Assembly (NCBI RefSeq): GCF_002863005.1
Contig: NZ_PKDG01000025.1
Span: 62,001 to 126,000, forward strand
Length of the DNA stretch: 64,000 nt
Origin: Pseudoxanthomonas sp.
GTDB lineage: Bacteria > Pseudomonadota > Gammaproteobacteria > Xanthomonadales > Xanthomonadaceae
Direction: 5' to 3'
Below, piece after piece: positions 27,021 through 36,122 of the stretch. Numbering within the stretch: the first letter of the stretch is position 1; every line of letters begins with the position of its first letter. The notes under the pieces are model-generated. The model saw only the letters and a list, made by a program, of their open reading frames with translations. It was not told where the DNA came from and did no database searches. The translations under genes were made by a program, and so were the position numbers.

Positions 27021-28684
27021 CGTCCACTCCGGCAGGTCAGGAAAATGTCGTGGTCCGGCCGGTAGAGGGCCGTCTTCACGTCGGTCAGGCCCAGCATCGT
27101 GTGGAACAGGTCGTCATGGCTGCGCTGGCCGGCCGCCTGGCGGCGCAGGCAAGTGTCGTCCAGACCGGTCGCCTTGCGCCAGCCTTCGGAGAACCAGGCG
27201 ACCATCGGCACCTGCAACTGCTCGCGGGGGGCGATCGAATACGGCATGCCGTGCAGGTACAGCCCGTTCTCGCCCAGTGACTCGCCATGGTCGGAGACGT
27301 ACAGCAGGGCTGTGTCGTAATCCTCCATGCCGGCGAGCGCATCGATGGCCCCGGCCAGTACGTGGTCGGTGTAGCGCAGCGCATTGTCGTACGCATTGAC
27401 GATCTGCGCCCGCGAGCACCGGCCCAGGTCCGAGGTCTCGCAGACGGGCTGGTACACCTTGAAGACGGGCGGATAGCGTTCGAAATACGTGGGTCCGTGG
27501 TTGCCCAGCATGTGCAGCACGATCACCTGATCGCCCGTGTTGCGGCGCGCGGCGTCTGCGAGGCCGGTGAGCAGGATGCCGTCTTCGCAGCGCTTGCCGT
27601 CGCACAGCGCGGGGTCGTTGCGTGCGTGCAGGTCTTCCACCGGCAGCCCGTTGCATACACCCTTGCAGCCGGACTGGTTGTCCCGCCACAGCGTGGCCAC
27701 GCCCGCACGCTGCAGCACGTGCAGCAGCGACTGGTGCCCGCGGATCTCCTTCTCGTCGTAATGCTCGCGCCCGTATGGCGAGAACATGCAGGGCAGCGAT
27801 ACCTCGGTGCTGCTGCCGCAGGCGGCGACATGGGGGAAATTGAGTACGCCGCGCCGCGCCAGCTCCGGCGTGGTCTGGCGCGCGTAGCCATTGAGGCCCC
27901 AGTTGGCGGCGCGGGCCGTCTCGCCTACGACCAGCACCACCAGGCGGGGGCGGCGCATGGTGGCGGCCGGCGACTGCATGGCGTCTTCGCCGATCGGCAG
28001 CTGCACGCGCGCCTTGCCCGGCGCCTCCTCGCTGACCACCTTGGCCAGCGATACCAGCACGTTGGCGGGCGTGACCAGGTAGCGTACTTCGCGCTGGTTG
28101 CGCAGGAAGGCGGTGAGCGGCTGGATCGAGGGCAGCACGCCGAGCGCGCCGACCACCACCATGCCACCGAGGAACAGCACACGTGCCAGCAACGTGCGCG
28201 ACCACGTGCGGGGACGCAGGCGCACGCGCCACACCACGAGCAGCGCGGGAACGGATGCCAGCAGCGGCAGCACGGCATCGGCGCCGGCCAGGTCGCTCGC
28301 CTCGCGCCAGTCGGTATGCAGCACGTTGCGGACCATGTCGGCATCGATGTAGATGCCGTAACTGGCCATGTAGTGGCCGGCCAGGGCCGCCACCACCACC
28401 AGCACCGACAGCACCCAGCGCGCGGTATGTCGCCAGACCAGCAGCGACAGCCACACGCCATGCACGGCGGTGACCAGGAGGAACAGCGACAGCGTCCACA
28501 TACCGTGCGTCCACGGCTGGGGTGCGGCGGCGCGCCAGAATTCCGCGTTGGCGAACAGGCTGAAGTACAGGCACGCGAACAGGATCAGCGTTTCCGTGTG
28601 CAGTCGCGGCCGCACGGCGAGCAGGGCAAGCAGGCGTTGCCCGCGCGAGCCGGCGTGCGCGTGCTCGACGACCGACGCGCTCAT
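27017..28684 (-). CDS. eptA: Lipid A phosphoethanolamine transferase, EptA/MCR family
   Basis: The protein has 555 residues with five N-terminal membrane helices (about residues 32-185) and a periplasmic sulfatase-like domain. The nucleophile is Thr256 in VVGETARAANWGLNGYARQ, next to zinc ligand Glu255. Further metal and substrate residues are in YVSDHGESLGENGLYLHGMPY and NHGPTYFERYP. It adds phosphoethanolamine to lipid A phosphate and so lowers binding of polymyxin-like cations. It overlaps the PAP2 gene upstream and the GT2 gene downstream. Genes of this kind are ColRS targets in Xanthomonas, and a ColRS-like pair is encoded nearby. Confidence 0.92.
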   Translation of the reverse strand: MSASVVEHAHAGSRGQRLLALLAVRPRLHTETLILFACLYFSLFANAEFWRAAAPQPWTHGMWTLSLFLLVTAVHGVWLSLLVWRHTARWVLSVLVVVAALAGHYMASYGIYIDADMVRNVLHTDWREASDLAGADAVLPLLASVPALLVVWRVRLRPRTWSRTLLARVLFLGGMVVVGALGVLPSIQPLTAFLRNQREVRYLVTPANVLVSLAKVVSEEAPGKARVQLPIGEDAMQSPAATMRRPRLVVLVVGETARAANWGLNGYARQTTPELARRGVLNFPHVAACGSSTEVSLPCMFSPYGREHYDEKEIRGHQSLLHVLQRAGVATLWRDNQSGCKGVCNGLPVEDLHARNDPALCDGKRCEDGILLTGLADAARRNTGDQVIVLHMLGNHGPTYFERYPPVFKVYQPVCETSDLGRCSRAQIVNAYDNALRYTDHVLAGAIDALAGMEDYDTALLYVSDHGESLGENGLYLHGMPYSIAPREQLQVPMVAWFSEGWRKATGLDDTCLRRQAAGQRSHDDLFHTMLGLTDVKTALYRPDHDIFLTCRSGR

Positions 28685-29394
28685 GCCTGCGTCTCCCGAG
28701 GGGACGGTGCGGACAGGGCGTCCACGCCCCAGGCCACCGTCCAGCACACCGCCAAGCTGGCGATGTCGTGCGAGAGGAAATGCGCCCCGCGCAATTGCTG
28801 TGCTGCACCGAACACGGCACCGGCCACCAGGCCGACGGCGAGCCCGGCCCGGCGCCAGCGCGGTGCCACCTGCGACAGGAAGAAATACAGCGCCACCCAG
28901 GCATAGCCGCCCGCGGCATGTGCGGCGGGAAAACACGCGGCGGGCGGCATCGTCGCGGGCCGTGCTTCGAACAACGCCACGAACGCCCGGTCGCCTCCCA
29001 GGCCTGCCAGGTCCCAGGGACAGTCCATGTGGGTCAGGGCCTTCAACGCGGCCACGCAGGCCACCGATGCGAAGACCGACAGCAGCAAGCGCGCCGCCGG
29101 CCGCGTCCACGCCTGCGAGGCCGGCGAACGCCAGTGCAGCAGCGTGGCGACGAGCACGCCGGCCCAGGCCGCCTGGCTCAGGAGCCGGCCGCCACGATGC
29201 AGCGCCGCTTCCAGCAGCACGCTGCGCTTGAGCGACCAGACGTCGCCTTCCCAGTGGAACAGCCCGTGGGCCACCGCCAGGTCCACATGGCGTGCGAGCC
29301 ACCACGCGAGCAGCAGCACCGGCAACGACCACGGCAACCGCCACGACGGTCTGGCGAGGGAACGCGAGAGGGAGCGGACCGGGAAGGACGACAT
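28681..29394 (-). CDS. PAP2-family membrane phosphatase
   Basis: The protein has 237 residues from MSSFPVRSLSRSLAR, with about six membrane segments. PAP2 motifs are visible as KALTHMDCPWDL, CFPAAHAAGGYAW (in place of the usual PSGH) and RGAHFLSHDIAS with the catalytic His/Asp. It probably dephosphorylates a lipid such as lipid A, undecaprenyl pyrophosphate or phosphatidylglycerol phosphate. Its placement in front of eptA, with overlapping ends, favours lipid A remodelling. The Ser-to-Ala and Gly-to-Ala changes in the second motif are worth noting. Confidence 0.83.
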   Translation of the reverse strand: MSSFPVRSLSRSLARPSWRLPWSLPVLLLAWWLARHVDLAVAHGLFHWEGDVWSLKRSVLLEAALHRGGRLLSQAAWAGVLVATLLHWRSPASQAWTRPAARLLLSVFASVACVAALKALTHMDCPWDLAGLGGDRAFVALFEARPATMPPAACFPAAHAAGGYAWVALYFFLSQVAPRWRRAGLAVGLVAGAVFGAAQQLRGAHFLSHDIASLAVCWTVAWGVDALSAPSPRETQA

Positions 29395-29524
29395 GCGGCA
29401 GGCGGCGAGCGGAACGTGCACGCATGCTGGTGGCGGTTACGTCGTAGCGCGGTCGGACGCGCGTCGGAGCCGCGTTAAGAGGCGCACGAAACCGGGCGTG
29501 CGAGCGTCCCGGGTTGCCGCCGAT

Positions 29525-31231
29525 TCAGTCTTCGCTGACGTCCGCCGACCAGTCGGTCGGGACCTCGCAGCCCGGGATCCATGCCGCGCTCGGGGCCAGA
29601 ATCCATGCGCGCCGGTTGGACGCACCGATGTCCACCACCTTCGCCGGGTCCAGGCAGGGTCCGATGGCTTCCTTGCGCAGGAACAACCAGCGCTGCGCAG
29701 GTGCTTCCAGCAACCACGCATGCGCGTGCTGCCATTGCGCGGCCCAGGGTTGCTTGAAGCCGAAGTCGGCGACCGGGCGGTCGGCCTGCAGCAGGTGCTG
29801 TTCGCGCCAGCCCAGCATGGCCAGTTCGGCCTGGGGGCCGATCCGTTCACCGACCCGCTGCATCAGGGCCTTCGCCGAACTGTCGGGACTGAGCGCCGGC
29901 ATGAAACCCATGCCATACGCCGTCCACAGCGCTGCGGTGACCGCGACCAGCGCCACGGCCACCCGTCGTCGTGCCGCGACCATCACCACGACCGCCACGG
30001 CCGCGAAACCGGCCAGCCATCGCCCCAGCTGCGCCACCGTGTCCATGTCCATGCCGCGGCCATCGACCAGCGCATGCACGCGCGCCGGCGACGCGGTGAG
30101 CAGCCACAGCCCCAGTCCACCGGCGACCGCCACGAGCACCGCCAGGTACGACCACAGCACCGTCCGCACGCCGCGTCGGCGCAGCAACCCGGCCAGCAAC
30201 GGCGACGCCGCCACCGCCAATGCCGGCAGCATGGGGAAGACATAGACCTCGCGCTTGCCCGGGCTGGCACTGAAGAACACCAGCACCAGTACCGCCCAGC
30301 CCAGCAGCAGCGCATGCCGGGGGTCCACGCGGCGCAGGCGTCGCCACCACGCCGGCACCAGCCAGGGTGCCAGCAGGACGCCCGGCAGCCACAGCGTCAG
30401 TATCGTCTGCAGGTAGTACCAGGCCGGCTTCACGTGGTGCCAGGCATTGGCATAGCGCGTGCCGGTCTGCTTGAAGAGCATTTCGCGCGCGTACGCGTGC
30501 AGCGCGGGATCGGACGAGGTCAGCGCGACCGACAGCATCGGCACCAGCCACACCCCGGCGCCGGCGACGAAGCCCGCCACGCCCGCCAGCGTGTGCACGC
30601 CACGATGCGGCGGCAGCGCGCGGCGCGACCTCCACCGCACCCACAGCCAGGGCACGAAGACCAGCAGCGGCAGGAAGCCCACGCCCTTGGTCACCGTGCC
30701 CAGCCCCGCCGCGAAGGTGCCCAGCGCCAGCAGCCACGCGCGCGGCGTTTCCAGCAGGTAGCGCATCAGCGCCCACAGCGACAGCGTGGTCATGCCCACC
30801 AGCACCATGTCGATCTGCGCCCGCTTGGCCTGCAGCGCGAACTGCAGGCACGCGAACAGGCCGAACACCGCGTACGGCACGGCGCGGCGGCCCCACAGCC
30901 GGCGCGCCAGGTCGCCGGACAGCCACAGCGTCAGCAAGGCCGCCAGCAGCGAGGGCAGCAGGAAGGCCACGTGCCAGTCGCGCACCAGCAGATAACTGGC
31001 CGCCTGCAGCCACATGAAAGTCGGGGGTTTTTCCGCGTACAGCTCGATGCCCCGGTGCGGGAACAGCCATTGCCCGCTCTCGACCATCGTCCGCGCCGCC
31101 AGCACGAAGCGTGGCTCGTCGGCCGGCATCGGTTCGCGCAGGCCCAGGCCCGCCAACAGCGCCCACACCACTAGCGCGATCAACAACGGGGTCTGCCAGC
31201 GGGGGGCGTGTCGGAGCGGCGTCGGTCGCAT
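29525..31231 (-). CDS. ArnT-like GT83 glycosyltransferase
   Basis: The protein has 568 residues with about 12 membrane helices. GLGLREPMPADEPRFVLAARTMVESGQWLFP carries the Asp-Glu catalytic loop of the ArnT/PMT superfamily, followed by FPHRGIELYAEKPPTFMWLQAASY. Such enzymes move a sugar from a polyprenyl phosphate to lipid A or another envelope acceptor in the periplasm. Start 31231 is preferred over 31276 because the latter codon lies inside a perfect palindrome in the promoter region. It precedes the PAP2-eptA-GT2-LAB_N set on the same strand, with 130 bp between. Confidence 0.85.
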   Translation of the reverse strand: MRPTPLRHAPRWQTPLLIALVVWALLAGLGLREPMPADEPRFVLAARTMVESGQWLFPHRGIELYAEKPPTFMWLQAASYLLVRDWHVAFLLPSLLAALLTLWLSGDLARRLWGRRAVPYAVFGLFACLQFALQAKRAQIDMVLVGMTTLSLWALMRYLLETPRAWLLALGTFAAGLGTVTKGVGFLPLLVFVPWLWVRWRSRRALPPHRGVHTLAGVAGFVAGAGVWLVPMLSVALTSSDPALHAYAREMLFKQTGTRYANAWHHVKPAWYYLQTILTLWLPGVLLAPWLVPAWWRRLRRVDPRHALLLGWAVLVLVFFSASPGKREVYVFPMLPALAVAASPLLAGLLRRRGVRTVLWSYLAVLVAVAGGLGLWLLTASPARVHALVDGRGMDMDTVAQLGRWLAGFAAVAVVVMVAARRRVAVALVAVTAALWTAYGMGFMPALSPDSSAKALMQRVGERIGPQAELAMLGWREQHLLQADRPVADFGFKQPWAAQWQHAHAWLLEAPAQRWLFLRKEAIGPCLDPAKVVDIGASNRRAWILAPSAAWIPGCEVPTDWSADVSED

Positions 31232-31259
31232 CGGCGGGGTCGGCGGTCGGCAGTCGGGC

Positions 31260-31278
31260 GCATGATCGTGGATCATGC
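31260..31278. promoter_or_regulatory. Perfect palindrome in the divergent promoter region (site 1)
   Basis: GCATGATC-GTG-GATCATGC has 8-bp perfect arms with a 3-bp spacer. It lies between the ArnT-like gene and the response regulator gene. It is a candidate operator for the adjacent two-component system or another regulator. Confidence 0.5.
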
Positions 31279-31290
31279 GGCGTAAGAGAA

Positions 31291-31308
31291 CCGTCGGAGT
31301 TCCGACGG
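31291..31308. promoter_or_regulatory. Perfect palindrome in the divergent promoter region (site 2)
   Basis: CCGTCGGA-GT-TCCGACGG has 8-bp perfect arms with a 2-bp spacer, centred 22 bp or two helical turns plus from site 1 edge. It differs in sequence from site 1, so the two may bind different proteins or serve as a leader hairpin. Confidence 0.45.
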
Positions 31309-31367
31309 CGTTTCGACGTCCGGCCTGCGATGCTGCCGGTCCTCCTCCCTTCGCGCGGATCCTGCTG

Positions 31368-32060
31368 ATGCGGCTGCTGGTGATCGAAGACAACCGGAAC
31401 CTGGTCGCGAACCTGTTCGACTACTTCGAGGCGCGCGGCCACACCCTGGACGCGGCGCCCGACGGCGTGACCGGCCTGCACCTGGCCGCCACGCAGGCGT
31501 ACGACGCCGTCGTGCTGGACTGGATGCTGCCGCGGCTGGAGGGTCCGGAGGTCCTGCGCCGGTTGCGCGAGGACCATGCCTCCGACGTGCCGGTCATCAT
31601 GCTGACGGCGCGCGACGAACTGCCGGACAAGATCTCCGGTTTCCGCGCGGGGGCCGACGACTACCTGACCAAGCCATTCGCGTTGCCGGAACTGGAGGTC
31701 CGCCTGGAGGCGTTGCTGGCGCGCGTCCAGGGCCGGCAGCGGCGCAAGCTGCTGCAGGTGCACGATCTGACCCTCGACCTGGCCACGCTGGAGGTCATGC
31801 GCGCCGGACAGGCGCTGCACCTGTACCCCGCATGCCGCAAATTGCTGGAAACGCTGATGCAGGCGAGTCCGGCGGCCGTCACCCGCCAGCAACTGGAACA
31901 TGCCCTGTGGGGCGACGATCCGCCCGACGGCGACATGCTCCGTTCGCACATCTACGAACTCCGGCGCAGCGTGGACGGTCCGTTTCCGGTCAAGCTGATC
32001 CATACGCTTCCCCGCACCGGCTACCGGCTCGCCGTGCCCCACGGGGCGACGGAGGCATGA
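31368..32060 (+). CDS. OmpR-family response regulator, ColR-like
   Basis: The protein has 230 residues. The receiver domain has the acidic pair at Glu7-Asp8 (MRLLVIEDNR), phospho-acceptor Asp51 in AVVLDWMLPRLEG, and the conserved Lys in YLTKPFALPELE. A C-terminal winged helix follows (SHIYELRRSVDGPFPVKLIHTLPRTGYRL). The receiver resembles ColR of Pseudomonas and Xanthomonas, which controls eptA and envelope genes. It overlaps the kinase gene by 4 bp and is divergent from the lipid A block, its most likely target. Confidence 0.88.
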   Translation: MRLLVIEDNRNLVANLFDYFEARGHTLDAAPDGVTGLHLAATQAYDAVVLDWMLPRLEGPEVLRRLREDHASDVPVIMLTARDELPDKISGFRAGADDYLTKPFALPELEVRLEALLARVQGRQRRKLLQVHDLTLDLATLEVMRAGQALHLYPACRKLLETLMQASPAAVTRQQLEHALWGDDPPDGDMLRSHIYELRRSVDGPFPVKLIHTLPRTGYRLAVPHGATEA

Positions 32061-33316
32061 AGCGCCACCGCAGCCTGAGCGGGCAGATCCGGCGGCTGCT
32101 GGGCGGCTACGCCGTGCTGCTGGCCGCGGTGATCCTGCTGGTCTTCGCGGACGACTTCCTCGAGGACCGGGTCTGGAAGTCGCTGCTCCACCGGGAGATC
32201 GCCGAACACCTCGCGCGCCGGCAGGCCGATCCGCGCCATCGCTGGCAGGATACGGACGCCGTGCAGCTCTACCGCGTGCCCGGCCGTCCGCCGCCGCCGG
32301 GCCTGTCGATGCTGCCTGCGGGCGTCCATGACGACTTCTGGTTCGACGGGCGCGAAAACGTGGTGCTGGTCGAGCGCGTGGACGGCGTGCAGTACTTCGT
32401 CGTGCGCGACATCACCGGGATCGAAGCCATCGAGGACGCGCTGATCATCGGCTCGCTGGGGCTGGCGCTGGTCGTGCTGGTGGTGATCGGCGTGATGGTG
32501 GCGCGCGGCGTCGGCAATTCGTTGCGGCCGCTGTCCGACCTGGCCGACGACATCGATGCACTGTCGCCCGACCACGCGGGCCAGCGCATCGCGGTCGCGC
32601 GGGACGCCAGTGCGGAGCTGCATGTCATCACCAACGCGCTCAACGACTATCTGCGCCGCCAGGACGCGTTCGTCGAGCGCGAGCGCGTCTTCATCGACAC
32701 CGCCAGCCACGAGCTGCGCACGCCCATCGCCGTCATCGCCGGCGCCAGCGAGCTTGCGCTGGACCAGGCGGAACTGCCCGCGCCCGCTCGCCAGCAGGTG
32801 CAACGCATCCACCGCACCGCGCGCGACGTGGAACGGCTGATCGGCTTGCTGCTGGCCCTGGCGAAGGATCCGGCACGCCTCTCGCGCGCCACGGAAGTCG
32901 TGCCGTTGCACGAGCTGCTCCCCGACATCATCGACGACCACCGCCACCTGATGGCAGGCAAGGACCTGTCGGTCGTCATCGACGCGCTCGCGCCATGCAG
33001 CGTGACCGCGCCGTTGCACATCGTGCAGGCCGCGATCGGCAATCTGCTGCGCAACGCCATCGAGAACAGCGACAGGGGCCAGATCCACGTGGCGCTGGAC
33101 GCGGACGCCACCGTCACCGTGCAGGATCCCGGCCATGGCATGACGCCGGAAGAGATCAGCCGCATCTATGCGCATCTGGCGCGGGGCGGCAGCCGCGAGG
33201 GCGGCGGCATCGGCCTGGACCTGCTGGCGCGCCTGTGCGAACACTTCGGGTGGACACTGTCCATCCAGTCCGCCCCGGGTCGCGGCACGATCAGCCGCCT
33301 GCGGATCGCGCGTTGA
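32057..33316 (+). CDS. Sensor histidine kinase, ColS-like
   Basis: The protein has 419 residues. Two membrane helices (about 17-31 and 128-149) flank a periplasmic domain of about 95 residues. A HAMP-like linker follows, then the H-box FIDTASHELRTPIAV with His218, the N-box LLRNAIENSDRG, and ATP-lid glycines DPGHGM and GGGIGLDLL. The periplasmic domain has an ExxE motif (Glu47-Ile-Ala-Glu50); ColS senses iron or zinc through such motifs. Metal sensing is inference. The start codon lies in the regulator stop (ATGA). Confidence 0.88.
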   Translation: MKRHRSLSGQIRRLLGGYAVLLAAVILLVFADDFLEDRVWKSLLHREIAEHLARRQADPRHRWQDTDAVQLYRVPGRPPPPGLSMLPAGVHDDFWFDGRENVVLVERVDGVQYFVVRDITGIEAIEDALIIGSLGLALVVLVVIGVMVARGVGNSLRPLSDLADDIDALSPDHAGQRIAVARDASAELHVITNALNDYLRRQDAFVERERVFIDTASHELRTPIAVIAGASELALDQAELPAPARQQVQRIHRTARDVERLIGLLLALAKDPARLSRATEVVPLHELLPDIIDDHRHLMAGKDLSVVIDALAPCSVTAPLHIVQAAIGNLLRNAIENSDRGQIHVALDADATVTVQDPGHGMTPEEISRIYAHLARGGSREGGGIGLDLLARLCEHFGWTLSIQSAPGRGTISRLRIAR

Positions 33317-33373
33317 CGCCGGGCTTCGCCGGCACGCGCTAGCATCGTCCCGCCTTTGCCGAAGGACACCGTC

Positions 33374-34030
33374 ATGAAGCGGCCGTTGTTCTGCCTGTCC
33401 CTGGTGCTGCTGTCGGCCTGCCAGCCCTCGGCACCGCCCGCGCCCCCCGCAACGCCGGCCTCCACGCCTCCGGTCGCGGCGGCGCCCGTGGCACCCCCCG
33501 CACCCACGCCTGCGGCCGAAGCGCCCGCATTGTCACCGCCATCGTTCGATTGCGCCAAGGCGCAGGCGGCCGCCGAGCGGTTGGTCTGCGGCGACGCCGA
33601 ACTCGCCGCGCTGGATCGGCAACTGGCCAGGCGTTACGCCGATGCCAGGGACACGGACCCTGCCACGCAGCGAGGCTGGGCCAAGGGGCGCGACGACTGC
33701 TGGAAGGCCGATGACCTTCGCCTGTGCGTGCTGGAGTCCTATCGGACGCGGCTGGTCGAGCTGGCCATCGCGGCGCCCGGCGTCGTGGTGCCGAAGACCG
33801 TGGAATACCGATGCAGCGACAACCGCCTGCCTTTCACGATGGTGTACTACAACGACATCGATCCGCAGGCGGCGGTGATGACCTGGGGCAACGACCAGGC
33901 GATCGTGTTCCCGCAACCGGCCGCCAGCGGTGCGAAGTACGGCCGCGTCGGCATCGAGTACTGGGAGCACCAGGGCGAAGCGTCGGTCGATTTCTTCGGC
34001 AACAAGCTGACCTGCAAGCCGGTGGAATGA
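33374..34030 (+). CDS. LprI/MliC-like lysozyme inhibitor lipoprotein
   Basis: The protein has 218 residues. MKRPLFCLSLVLLSAC is a lipoprotein signal with Cys16. Residues about 20-55 are a Pro/Ala linker. A Cys-rich LprI-like helical region follows (FDCAKAQAAAERLVCGDAELAALDRQLARRYADA with DDCW and LRLCVLESY). The C-terminal part (VEYRCSDNRLPFTMVYYN, FFGNKLTCKP) resembles the MliC/PliC fold that blocks C-type lysozyme. It probably protects peptidoglycan from host or competitor lysozymes at the cell envelope. The domain call is from motif pattern only. Confidence 0.75.
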   Translation: MKRPLFCLSLVLLSACQPSAPPAPPATPASTPPVAAAPVAPPAPTPAAEAPALSPPSFDCAKAQAAAERLVCGDAELAALDRQLARRYADARDTDPATQRGWAKGRDDCWKADDLRLCVLESYRTRLVELAIAAPGVVVPKTVEYRCSDNRLPFTMVYYNDIDPQAAVMTWGNDQAIVFPQPAASGAKYGRVGIEYWEHQGEASVDFFGNKLTCKPVE

Positions 34031-34038
34031 CGACCGCT

Positions 34039-34067
34039 GACGCGCCCGCCGGCGTGGCGGGCGCGTC
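34039..34067. terminator. Strong hairpin between convergent genes
   Basis: The arms GACGCGCCCGCC and GGCGGGCGCGTC are perfectly complementary over 12 bp with a 5-nt loop. It sits between the lysozyme-inhibitor-like gene and the convergent DUF3011 gene. There is no T tract on either side, so it may be a Rho-linked or mRNA-protecting structure rather than a classical terminator. Confidence 0.5.
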
Positions 34068-34085
34068 CGTGCCGCGTCGGCGCTG

Positions 34086-34748
34086 TCAGCGCACGCGGCG
34101 GTAGCGGACTTCGTTCTGGCGATCGCCGACCTGCGTGGTCACCAGGCCATCTCGCGACGGGTCGATGTCGAACGCGGTATTCCCCACGTTGAGCCGGCCG
34201 TCGTTGATCCAGCCGTCGACCGTCTGGTCGCGCGTGCGGGCCGTGGCGCGGCCATCCGCGGTGATCGTGAGGGTGACGTCGCGGTCGTACACCGCGTTGT
34301 AACCCTCGAACGTGCCGATCATCCACGACGGCACGTACGAGCTGTGCCGGGCACCCTGGTAGCGGTCGTCGTCGTACTTGTCGTCCTTCTTGTTGGCGTT
34401 GTGTGCGATCGCGCCGAGGATCGCCGCACCGATCAGCACGCCCGCCGCCACCTTGGCGTCATGGTCGTCGCCGTGGTGTCCGGACGAGCTGGTGTGCACG
34501 CGGAAGGTCGCCCGGCAGCCATCGTCCACCCAGATCTCCCGACGGTTGTAATCCCAGGTGCGGCCTTGCGTGCAGGACGTACTGGACAGCTGCCGGTCGA
34601 GCGTGACGTAGCCCGCGGTGGTGATCGAACAGCTCTGGTAGCGATCATTGCGGCTTTCGCAGGTCACGTAGTCGTCGGCGCGTGCATCGGCGCCCCAGAG
34701 GCCGGCACCGGCGAGACAGACGGACAGCAGGAGGCGCGTGCGTTCCAT
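34086..34748 (-). CDS. Exported DUF3011 domain protein
   Basis: The protein has 220 residues. MERTRLLLSVCLAGAGLWGADARA is a cleavable signal peptide. The DUF3011 region has paired Cys residues: VTCESRNDRYQSCSITTAGYVTLDRQLSSTSCTQGRTW and WVDDGCRATFRV. A glycine/alanine hydrophobic stretch (AAGVLIGAAILGAIAHNANKKD) follows, then a second beta-rich region after residue 130. DUF3011 modules bind unknown ligands in the periplasm. No operon partner is visible. Confidence 0.75.
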   Translation of the reverse strand: MERTRLLLSVCLAGAGLWGADARADDYVTCESRNDRYQSCSITTAGYVTLDRQLSSTSCTQGRTWDYNRREIWVDDGCRATFRVHTSSSGHHGDDHDAKVAAGVLIGAAILGAIAHNANKKDDKYDDDRYQGARHSSYVPSWMIGTFEGYNAVYDRDVTLTITADGRATARTRDQTVDGWINDGRLNVGNTAFDIDPSRDGLVTTQVGDRQNEVRYRRVR

Positions 34749-34850
34749 GACGGGTCCTTCGTGTGATGGTGGGAGGGCGCGGCTCCCCCGGCCGCGGCGA
34801 CACGATACCGTGCTCCCCTGCGGACGAGAGACGGAATGGCCGACCGTCCG

Positions 34851-36080
34851 TCAGCCGTCCGCCGTCCGCTGCTGCCTGATGGCCAGCACGCGCGCCGCCT
34901 GCAGGGCTTCGCCGATCTGCACGCCCGACATGCCCTCGCGCACCACATCGCGCGCGCCGACCCGCAATGCGGCCTGGTGCAGGCGCACCAGTGCACGCCC
35001 CTGCGGATAGTCGGCCTGCCGCTGTCCCCCGCGGCCACGCTTGTCCGCTTCGCAGACGGTCGCCAGCCACGGGATGCGTTCGGGTCGCCGGAATGCATCG
35101 CAGCGGGTGAGCAGTTCCACCACGGTGGCATCGCGCAGCTCGGCGAGGCGGTGCACGTTGAGGTGCTCGCGGCATACCATCACGGCCAGTTCGCGGTAGT
35201 CCACCGGCACCTTCAGTCGTTCGCACAGTGCCATCACCGGCTTCACCCCGGCATGTTCATGGCCGATGTGCTTCGGCAGTACCGCGGCCGGCGTCAGCGC
35301 CTTGCCCAGATCGTGCACCAGCGCGGCGAAGCCGATGCGCGCATCGCCCGGCGCGAGTTCCGCCGCCATGTCGCTGACCATTTCCTGGTGCACGCCGGTA
35401 TCCACCTCCGGGTGGTATTCCGCGCGCTGCGGCACCCCGTACAGCGCATCCACTTCCGGCAGCACCACCGCCAATGCGTCGCAGGCGCGCAACGTGGACA
35501 GGAAGGCGGAGGGCGTCGTGGACGCCAGCGCACGTCGCAGTTCCTGCCACACGCGCTCGGGCACCAGCGCCTCCAGTTCGCCGCTGGCCACCATCGCGCG
35601 CATCAGCGCCATCGTCTCAGGCGCGATCGTGAAACCCAGTGATGCAAAGCGCGCCATGAAGCGGGCCGCGCGCAGCACGCGCAGCGGATCTTCGGCGAAG
35701 GCCGGGCCCACATGCCGCAGCACGCGCGCCGCGATATCGCGCGCGCCGCCGTAGGGATCGACGAGCGCGCCGTCGTCGTCCTGGGCAATGGCGTTGACGG
35801 TGAAGTCGCGCCGCAACAGGTCTTCTTCCAGCGTTACCGAAGGGTCGGCATCGACGACGAACCCGCGATAGCCGCGGCCACTCTTGCGCTCCGTGCGCGC
35901 AAGCGCATGCTCTTCGCCCGTGTCCGGATGCAGGAATACAGGGAAGTCCCGTCCCACCGCCTTGAAGCCGAGGTCTTCCATCTGCGCCTGCGTCGCACCC
36001 ACGACCACCCAGTCCCGGTCGCCGGGCGCCAGGCCGAGCAACCGGTCGCGCACCGCGCCGCCGACGAGATAGGTCTTCAT
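34851..36080 (-). CDS. cca: Multifunctional CCA tRNA nucleotidyltransferase
   Basis: The protein has 409 residues. The nucleotidyltransferase head has GGAVRD (7-12) and catalytic Asp21/Asp23 ([11 protein letters not shown]). The neck has [12 protein letters not shown] and the [13 protein letters not shown] motif. The C-terminal HD domain is present ([16 protein letters not shown]), which in the E. coli enzyme gives phosphatase and phosphodiesterase activity. It adds or repairs the 3' CCA of tRNAs. Length equals the long HD-bearing class. It starts 43 bp from a REP element. Confidence 0.95.
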   Translation of the reverse strand: MKTYLVGGAVRDRLLGLAPGDRDWVVVGATQAQMEDLGFKAVGRDFPVFLHPDTGEEHALARTERKSGRGYRGFVVDADPSVTLEEDLLRRDFTVNAIAQDDDGALVDPYGGARDIAARVLRHVGPAFAEDPLRVLRAARFMARFASLGFTIAPETMALMRAMVASGELEALVPERVWQELRRALASTTPSAFLSTLRACDALAVVLPEVDALYGVPQRAEYHPEVDTGVHQEMVSDMAAELAPGDARIGFAALVHDLGKALTPAAVLPKHIGHEHAGVKPVMALCERLKVPVDYRELAVMVCREHLNVHRLAELRDATVVELLTRCDAFRRPERIPWLATVCEADKRGRGGQRQADYPQGRALVRLHQAALRVGARDVVREGMSGVQIGEALQAARVLAIRQQRTADG

Positions 36081-36122
36081 GCCGGCATGATGCCGGATCC
36101 GGAGCGCGATGCGGGGTTGCTT

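Noticed and set aside
33317-33373. A GCCGG/CCGGC hairpin after the sensor kinase
   Set aside because: The stem is only 5 bp without a T tract, so it is not listed as a terminator.
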